This document shows, piece after piece, positions 39,135 through 64,000 of a DNA stretch of 64,000 bases. This DNA comes from Tubulanus polymorphus (Eukaryota; Nemertea; Palaeonemertea; Tubulaniformes; Tubulanidae). Below the pieces are notes generated by a model. The model was not told where the DNA came from. It saw nothing but the letters and a program-made list of their open reading frames with translations, and made no database searches. The translations under genes were made by a program, and so were the position numbers. How positions within the stretch are numbered: the first letter of the stretch is position 1; the number at the start of each line of letters is the position of its first letter. The stretch is from NCBI RefSeq assembly GCF_964204645.1, contig NC_134029.1:8546850-8610849 (forward strand). The letters run 5' to 3'.

Positions 39135-42100
39135 GGTGCTGAACTTATTATGTCAATTTCATTCTTCAGAAGAGGAGAAATAGAGAGGTCAAGGGCATTT
39201 AACGAGACCAAATTCTGCAGTTGATGGATGCGTTGGGTTTTTATTATCGTAATCATAATGTTTGGAAAGCGTAACTTTCTTGGATATTGCTTTGAGGAAT
39301 CTAGGATATAAAGTAATTAATGCCAGCTTATAACAAGATATTCACTGTTCAGATAATGCGATCATTGTGTTTGAATTCGCTATTGCTGGTATTCATCCCC
39401 AATCGGCCGACTAGAATTTGCTTACTCGCTTTAGGTGCCTTATGACCGCGGATCTCTTTTTCGAAAACGATGAATAAATGCAGAATAAGGGAAACGATAC
39501 CTATCCGATATTTTATTTAGATCGTACGTAGAATATTCAAATTTGTATAATTTCCATAATCAAGATATATTGTTTTGTAATTGAATTTACTACGTAAGTA
39601 CCCGTACGTAAGTATCAGTTGGATACAAAATGTATACGAGAAATTATGGTTCTTGTCTGTATGAATATTTCTTTCATAACTAACTACTCAATTTGATCAT
39701 TCCGTTATGAATGTATGCAGTACCAGTGCTATTATGGATATATGTTTTGCCGATTTTATTTGAATGTGCCTTGTTACGAAATCGTATTCTCGACGAAAAC
39801 GAAAAAAAAAATGGAGATCTTTCCCCCTGTGTTTTGGTGCTTGAATCATTCGGACCGTTCGAATCGGTCATCGCATTATTTTGTCAATTTTATAACTTGT
39901 GTAGTAGTAAGCGTGAATGGAATCGTCATGATTTACTATTCTGTAGACTCGTCGTTGCTGATCAGGATATTTGTAGAATTTCTGCTAATAAGCCGACTAG
40001 ATAATTATTCGTAAACCGATGGCAATCATCTCGGTGGTGCAGGGATCTAGCCTCATTTACATTAGAGAATTGAAACCCTACTAAGCTACTAGTAAAAGCT
40101 AGTTCCTCACAAAGACAGACAAAACTGGGGTATTCCAATTATGGGTTATGTTTTACTAATGCCCATGATAAAAGCTGAGTTGAGCAACTTTGAATAGAAA
40201 TTTGGCACTACTTAAAAATGAAAATGCTAAGCTTGCAAAATCCAGTTCTAACAGAGGTTTATGCTCTAATGTAGATGAGACTCGTACATTCAAAACTAAA
40301 TCATAGCTACGTACTTGTGAATGATTTTAGATTTTATATTGCCTGTCTCTTCTCTTTTTTATTAGATTTTAATGATACTGATAATGTCTCATAGCCCTAC
40401 ACTTCTGAGTTAGTTTATTAGAAAAAAATGTCTCTTGATTGTCACCTACTGAATATCCTGATCTATTGCAGCATTATATTAGTGCATTCATTGTAAATTC
40501 CCCATCGTTGCTTCAAAAACAAAGGAATTAAATGCATCTCGTATTTCCTACCGGAGAATTCATGGAAGATATCCCCCTATTCCATCAGTCCAGCTACCAG
40601 TCAACCATGGATGTCTATCGCCCAACTGTAAAAGTAGTTGCGAAGAAGTATTTTCAACACATCTTCGTCAATTACGAAATTGCAAATTTTTTTCTAGGCC
40701 AGGTTACCGTAGAGACAAAAGTGGTTTAGAAAATAGTACTGGTAATGCCCGACACAGTAGACTCCATTTACCTCAAGAGTCTGGATTGTCTTGGTTATCA
40801 CCTACCGCGGAAAATATATTACAAATTTTCAATTCAACATGATGACCCATCCCTAAACTGCCTGCCCCAAGATTCGCTGAGAATTGGTTGCGCAAGATCC
40901 AAGGCAAGTGGAGTCTACTGTAGTGCCTTTAGGAAGACCATTGTATCCCCATTCTCTAAGCTCTCGGTGATGAAAGATACATTGTATACAATGAGCTTTA
41001 TACCCTGGTATACTATACCTTGGATTTCTAGTGAACCTTTCTCCTATGCAATCCGCAATTATGTAGTACAATGTTTAGAACCTTTAGAAGTTTTTACTAG
41101 GCAAAAATCTGTGCTCATTTCCATATTGGTGCTTACCGTAAATCCAAATTGTTTGAAGTGTGCTCTCGGTACTTGGATATAAATGAGGATGATTGTGTTT
41201 TATTATCTTTTTAGTCCCACCAGTTGCATGTTAAATATAAAAGTGTAAAAATTTACATCCTTTCAAAACCAGCATTCCTAATTTTCCGAGTGTAAAACTG
41301 AATGAAATTCTTATCGGCAATTTCACATTTCTTGGCTTGAACTGGCTACCGGTACCATTCCAGTATTCAGTGAATGGGATGGATGGATGGATTGGGAAAC
41401 TAGGGGCATTCCGACTAATCTGGAAGTTTGTATCACTGGCCTATTGTGTAATAAGAATTATCTTTATTCGGAATCATGTACTCAATTGATGCATTAAAAT
41501 ACATATATTATCTTATATGGAAACCAAATTGTTTTGTCTTAGATTTTTTGTACTAACAATGGTTTAAGAGTTTAGTGGAATCATCACCTTGGCTTATTCC
41601 TGAAGCTCTTTGTTGATTGTTTCAACAAATCTATACATGTGAGGATTTTTTTTCGATTTTGGTTGATGCTAACAATTCATTAGCCCAGCTCCTCGCATCA
41701 ATTTATATCCTTTGACTTGCTCATACCACCAGATTTATAAAAATCACCTTTGTTACTTTCGTTGTGACCAAACGTTCCATAGTCAAGCCTCTCTACGAAT
41801 ACACTGAATACGCTTGTCTTTTTGCTTAACTTTTTTAACCCAGTACTTAGGAAAGCCGCGAGTGAAAAGGGGCCGTTTTCTAGGCACACTTGTTGATTGA
41901 CTCAATTCTTAAAAGTAATCGACGTTAGACCTATATTAGATATAACCCGTTAAGTAAGCAATAAATTATGTAACTTCTGAGTGGACTCCGCAACTTTTAT
42001 CATGATAAAACGTGTAAGAAAGCGCTTGTCTCATTCTGAATTAACCGCCTACGCCCGCGGCAACGCACGGAACCAGTCAATAAAGCCATCTCTGGCACGT

Positions 42101-42457
42101 TACTCCAGTTAATGGAGTCGTCACTTGCGCGTTACTTCCTTACACTCGGCTAACCGTAGACATTTTACGCATTTCGTGACGTACACATATTACTACCCGT
42201 CCGCCGGGTAAATTTTCATACAAACAATTCCATCCACCAATCGAGGAAAAACGTGCGATTTACGTGTGCAATTGGACGCATTCTTAGAAAATCCATGTTC
42301 GAACCCGTTTCGAGCGTATGGGTTAGCGCTTTTGAAATGAACTATTTGGCTGAGCGCACTCGACGGGCACCTTGCGGCGAGCTGAGGTTGATTTGCATTG
42401 TAATTAGCATACGATCGAGGAAGGAGCTCGGTGCTCGAAATCACTCTCTACTCTGGA
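39135..42457. other. Thymosin 3' region and OGT upstream region
   Basis: AATAAA at 39473-39478 is a candidate thymosin polyadenylation signal. A MITE lies at 40754-40922. The short ORFs here (for example 40745-41182, across the MITE) have no family support. The last 450 bp before the OGT start are richer in CpG, as expected near a promoter. Confidence 0.45.
40754..40922. mobile_element. MITE with ACAGTAGACTCC ends
   Basis: ACAGTAGACTCCATTTACCT at the left mirrors GGCAAGTGGAGTCTACTGTA at the right; 169 bp. It is intergenic, between thymosin and OGT. Confidence 0.65.
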
Positions 42458-59656
<17,199 letters not shown>

Positions 59657-61176
59657 ATTCAACACGTATGCACAGACTTGAAATTGGTGTTGCCTGTGTT
59701 GAGAGCCACTCTGGATCCGTAGATCGTAATTATAAATTCGTATTTGACGGCTCTTTTGGGTAGAAAGGTCAATGATTGTTATCCACCATTCAGAAATCAT
59801 CGGTATTGGACGTGCGAAATTTTTATCGGCTGGTACAATGGAACTTCGCTTCAATGAACTTAGATGCGACAATTCATGACGCAAACAGGACGAATTTTGT
59901 ACCGTACATACGGATTATCGATAGCTAATGATAGATATTCGCGGTCCCTCGATTGAAGTTTGTCGTAGTAATGACGTTCTGTTGTAATCGGCTCTAAATC
60001 ACGTCGCATCTCACCGAAACAGAATTTAAGTAATTTATATATACTGATATTTGTTAAGTTTATTCGCGCTATATTATTGTAATTTATAAACGTCATCATA
60101 CGTGTATCTTATCTCTTGTCATTATCGCAATAGTAACAACGCTTTAAACGCGAAGGGGCCTGCGGATTTTGTGTCGTTCGTTCGGAGGCTTCGATTCGTT
60201 AGACTTCTTGAGGCTGGGCTGAAGAACTTAGTCGTGGCGGCTGCGAATGCTGACGTCTAAGAAGGGTCATTGGGGTGTAAAACTTTTTGAAACGATGGGA
60301 TGACGTTTAATAGCCTGTCTGCTGCCTATGTGTTTAACGCGTTGTTATTAGTGTTAATGTATATAGTCATCAACTTTCATCTGTGTATAATATAACTACG
60401 TGTAAGACATCATGAATTTGTCATTAGAGGGGGGTGTTAGCTCTGTGGCTTGCTTTAACAAGATAACTGTATATATTAGAATTGTGATTCGAATGTTTTA
60501 GCAGAGTAATTGCCATCGAACTGGGCTCATAATTTTTGAACAAGTAATCGACGGACTCGTCATCTTGGACGCTTTATTGAAATGGAGTGGAAGCCACTTC
60601 GTAGTAGTGTAGTGATACGAAGCCACTTTAAGCTGTAGGGCACATTCATTGTCGTGTCAACACTGGCTCTTCCTCTAGAGTAAACCTGATTATTCGTGTA
60701 CATCAATCTGTATATAACTAATGAGCACACGTGAGTTTGGACAGTGCTCCTGCTCGCTTATAAACGTAGATATATTTTCTTACCGTGTTTTGGCTTGCAT
60801 GTTGGAATCGAAAAAATCATATGTTAAGAAAGTGATGAAAGTATGAATCTTCGGAAGATTATCATTTGTCTCGCATCTCGTGTGTGCCGGCATCTGCAGC
60901 CAGAGGACCCACCCGCTGTGTTGGTCGCGCATCAACTGTTTTTGGACTGCCGTGACTATGCGTGAGGATCTGCACTTCATTCGATTTTTCAACTGATATG
61001 GACTCGCTACAAATGCCAAATAATAATCGAATTTTGGAATAGTGATCGTGTCCACTGAAGTTGGGCGGGGCTGTTTCCTTGCTGCAGATAGATAGCTGTA
61101 TTATAGTAGTAACTGCTCTGGTTTGTTTGTTGTGTACCACAGGTCATTTAATGCTCGCAGATTGTCTGTTGTTTTT
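59657..61176 (+). other. OGT 3' region
   Basis: No AATAAA was seen in this stretch, so the end of the OGT transcript is not placed; AATAAA occurs at about 62592. The ORFs here are short and unsupported. Confidence 0.35.
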
Positions 61177-62421
61177 AGCCCACTTGGGACTTTAGTCCCA
61201 GCGGGCTATTGCGTTCACTTTTCGTCAGTCGTTCGTCCGTCTGTTGACGGAATCCAGTTATTTAAGGAAGTTTTGAATACGCTTTGAAGGTAATGTCTTG
61301 ATATTTGGTTTATACATGTATCTACCCGAGACATATCTTCAGCCCAAAAACTGCCCCTCTCAGATTCAAGATGGCCAACTGGCAGCCATTGTTATTTGCC
61401 AAAATCAGCACTTTTAACATATTTTTGAAGTTTTCAAGGGAAATTTTGAAGACGCTTTTATCAATTAATTACCTTGATTGTTCGTATATATTTGTATCTC
61501 CCACGGCCCATCAGCCTGAGAAAAATTGGGTCGATCAGACTCAAGATGGCTGTCCTGTGACCTTATTTTGCCCAAAAATGTCCTGTAGCTTCCTAATGGT
61601 TTGCCATTTTTATTGCAATTTATGATGGTATTCTTTGCATAGGTATAAATGATCAGGCAATTATGATGAAATTGGTGGCCATCGTGGTGTCATGAGTACT
61701 CATTCGTAGGTGGAGAAATGTTTTTCCACTTTATATTGATACTTAAGCATATTTTGTTACCACAATCAATTGGAAAGTTGCAGCGCATGATATGGTCTAT
61801 AATTGTGGTGAGTTTCAAGGTAATTGGTTTTTGTATATGGCCACCAGGGGGCGTTGAACAATACAATAACTTAGTATTTCTATATTATATTTGTACCTAT
61901 GCATATTTTGTTACCACAATCAATTGGAAAGTTGTAGCTCATGATATAGTCTATGATTGTGGTGAGTAGGACATAAGTTATTGTATATGGTCACTAGGGG
62001 GCTGTGAAAAGTAGAATAACTTAGTAGAAATTGGTTTATTAAATTTCATAGAAGTTCTCATTTTCCTTATTATATTGGTACCTAGGCATATTTTGTTACC
62101 ATGATCCATTGCAAAGTTGTAGCTCATGACATGTTCTATGATAATGGTGAGTTTCAAGGTCATTGGCCTTCGCATATGGTCACCAGGGAGCATTGAATAG
62201 TATAATAACTTAGTATTTCCATATAATATCGGTTACTAGGCATATTTTGTAACTACAATTAATTTCAAAGTTGTAGCTGCTGACATGTTCTATGATAATG
62301 CCGAGTTTCAAGGTCATTGGATTTTTTTCAAGGTCATTTGATGGGGGCTAGATAAAAAATAGAAATTGTTAGATTGTTGAGCATTTGAAACCACTCCCCA
62401 AGTGGGCATGGTGTCCCTGGA
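61177..62421. repeat. Dispersed repeat, copy 2, with internal tandem units
   Basis: It begins AGCCCACTTGGGACTTTAGT with GGGCTATTGCGTTCACTTTT and ends CCCAAGTGGGCATGGTGTCC. Inside, GCATATTTTGTTACCACAAT with GGAAAGTTGTAGCTCATGA recurs four times (about 61749, 61909, 62087 and 62239) at periods of 150-180 bp. Same family as 18775-19402 but longer through the internal duplication. Confidence 0.6.
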
Positions 62422-62952
62422 CCGAGTTATATTTGATGGTTCTCACACGCGTAAAATCGATATCAACTAGTATTAGTCACATGTGTATAATAGTCGTGCG
62501 CATGTGCATAGTTCTCTCGATCCTGGCTTTAGAAGTAAAATCTTGTTCTTCATTGATTTATCACATTTTATCGAATGAAAAAATTGCTGTTAATAAAATT
62601 GCGAAAACCTATGTTTTTGTGTTGAAGTTTTTTAGCTGGTTTAAGAGCGGATTGTTGATTCTCTTCACGATGATGATTATAATCACGAGGCAAAAACTGC
62701 AGATCACATTACAATGGATATATACAGTTTAAGCTGCTGGATTTGTATATGGGGACGTCGATTGGGTACGCTGTCAAATCACCCTTTCGGTCAATTTTGC
62801 CATTCTTTAGACCCCTCATCTTGTTATTTTACTGACCACCCCCTCCCCCATCTGTACTACGGTACATTTTGAAAGACCCTTCGGCCTACGAATTGGCCAT
62901 TAAAATTGTTGAGCTACCTTTAATTGAAAAACGCTCCGAGATATGCTCATTT

Positions 62953-63150
62953 CAGTCTACCGCTGGTTTACCGACCACATCGGTGCAGAACGATTTTGGC
63001 GGTATGTATCGACGAGTATGGCGGTATATCGGGGCTTGTCAAATGATTACTCCAAGATCGGGGTGGTTTACTATGTATTTGTATTTGAGATGTACATTGA
63101 GAAAACCTGGCGGTAGGCGGGGAGGGTAGTATATCGGGGTAGACTGTATA
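62953..63150. mobile_element. Degenerate MITE with CAGTCTACC ends
   Basis: TTCAGTCTACCGCTGGTTTA at the left is mirrored by ATCGGGGTAGACTGTA at the right; GGCGGTAT motifs recur inside. Related in style to 63691-63762. Confidence 0.4.
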
Positions 63151-63690
63151 TAAAATAAAAGTAAGTAGCATATTTAGAGGGGTCGATATTACTGTAATAT
63201 GATATTATGCATCAGTGTATGGCATAAATTTGGATATCCCGTCCACAAAGTATAAACATTTTCTGAAGAGACCTGCTATCAGAAAAGTACGTACATTCTT
63301 CTTAGAGACATGCTGGCACTGATTTCAAGATCAATAGTGTGTTGAGTTATACGGTCACTGTTGCTGTTTGAAGTGCGAGTATTTGCAGACATAGTTTTTC
63401 TCGCTGCTCCTTCGCGTCTCGACGTCAAAATCAATCGAATGGTTACAAGAATCACTGTCGGGATTATATTTTATAGGACTAACAAACTCTACTATTTCAA
63501 CTTTTTTTTACGTAATAAAAGTCCAAGTCCGTGTCCATCTTTCGTGTCCAGTGCACTGATTAATGGAACAACGAGTAAAATATTTGTATTGAATCATCGA
63601 CATTGTCAGTAAAAAGTTATGCAGATATAACTTTTCTTCGTACGAATAATTCTAACAGCTTTCAGATGCCAACAAACAACACTAAAGCTG

Positions 63691-63762
63691 TACAGTCAAC
63701 CCCCAATTACCGCCCTCCCTTATACCGCCACCCCCGCTGATCGCCGCCGGGGGTTGACCGTA
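63691..63762. mobile_element. 72-bp miniature element with TACAGTCAACCCCC ends
   Basis: TACAGTCAACCCCC at the left and GGGGGTTGACCGTA at the right are mirror images with TA at both ends. It is one of the shortest in the TACAGTNGACC group. The inside is CCGCC-rich. Confidence 0.65.
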
Positions 63763-64000
63763 TATGCGTAGCTATCAAATCACTGATAATTGGGAGTCTA
63801 ATGTTCTTGGCGTACAAGCGCTTACAGCGTGGTTTATTTCAGCAGTTACGTCCAGTGATAGTGTGTGACAGTACAGCCGAAGCTGTAAGTGAAATACGAT
63901 CTATGTATGACACACACAGATAAACATGTCCGCAACAGGCAAACATGAGAAAATGAATATGCCGGTGTTGTTTGAACATTTGATAATACATATAAAATAC

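Noticed and set aside
40745-41182. 145-codon ORF upstream of OGT
   Set aside because: It runs across a MITE at 40754-40922 and matches no known family.

Overview
This is animal nuclear DNA: AT-rich, with small coding exons joined by GT/AG introns and dense interspersed repeats. Four protein genes can be assembled exon by exon, all on the + strand, in the order cyclin G (CCNG-like), EMC7, a six-repeat beta-thymosin, and OGT (O-GlcNAc transferase). Many small terminal-inverted-repeat elements and the multi-repeat thymosin suggest an invertebrate, perhaps a marine lophotrochozoan. The species cannot be fixed from the window.

Layout. 1-351: cyclin G promoter and leader with a duplicated CCAAT module. 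352-11161: cyclin G, 7 coding exons and 389 codons, with a long 3' UTR to about 13.87 kb. Its fifth intron holds a head-to-head pair of 5'-truncated Penelope-like (GIY-YIG) retroelement copies, forming a near-perfect 2.3-kb palindrome inside a larger inverted-repeat element. 15544-15615: tRNA-Glu(CTC) on the minus strand. 15843-18403: EMC7, 4 exons. 20.2-39.5 kb: beta-thymosin with a probable non-coding first exon and 7 coding exons, four of them exactly 114 nt. 42458-59656: OGT, 19 coding exons and 1057 residues. 59.7-64 kb: OGT 3' region plus dispersed repeats.

The most notable finding is in the OGT introns. Four of them carry small units of 64-72 nt with C box, D box, usually D'/C' boxes, and a short terminal stem: the architecture of box C/D snoRNAs. 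I count 14 in four groups. Six copies in the 54.5-56.6 kb intron carry a 12-nt element complementary to the conserved start of 18S rRNA, placed so that the box-plus-five rule points to A27, the U27 (SNORD27) target. Three copies in two other introns carry a guide matching a conserved 28S segment near the U38 target. Four more (51.2-51.9 kb) and a single one (50.1 kb) have targets I could not assign. Shared cores suggest three of the groups come from one ancestor, so OGT looks like a snoRNA host gene with a local radiation of guides.

The four protein genes do unrelated housekeeping work (cell-cycle control, ER membrane insertion, actin-monomer binding, O-GlcNAc signalling). Nothing suggests they act as a unit. 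All exon boundaries come from reading frame, splice signals and remembered family sequences. No transcript data or searches were available.
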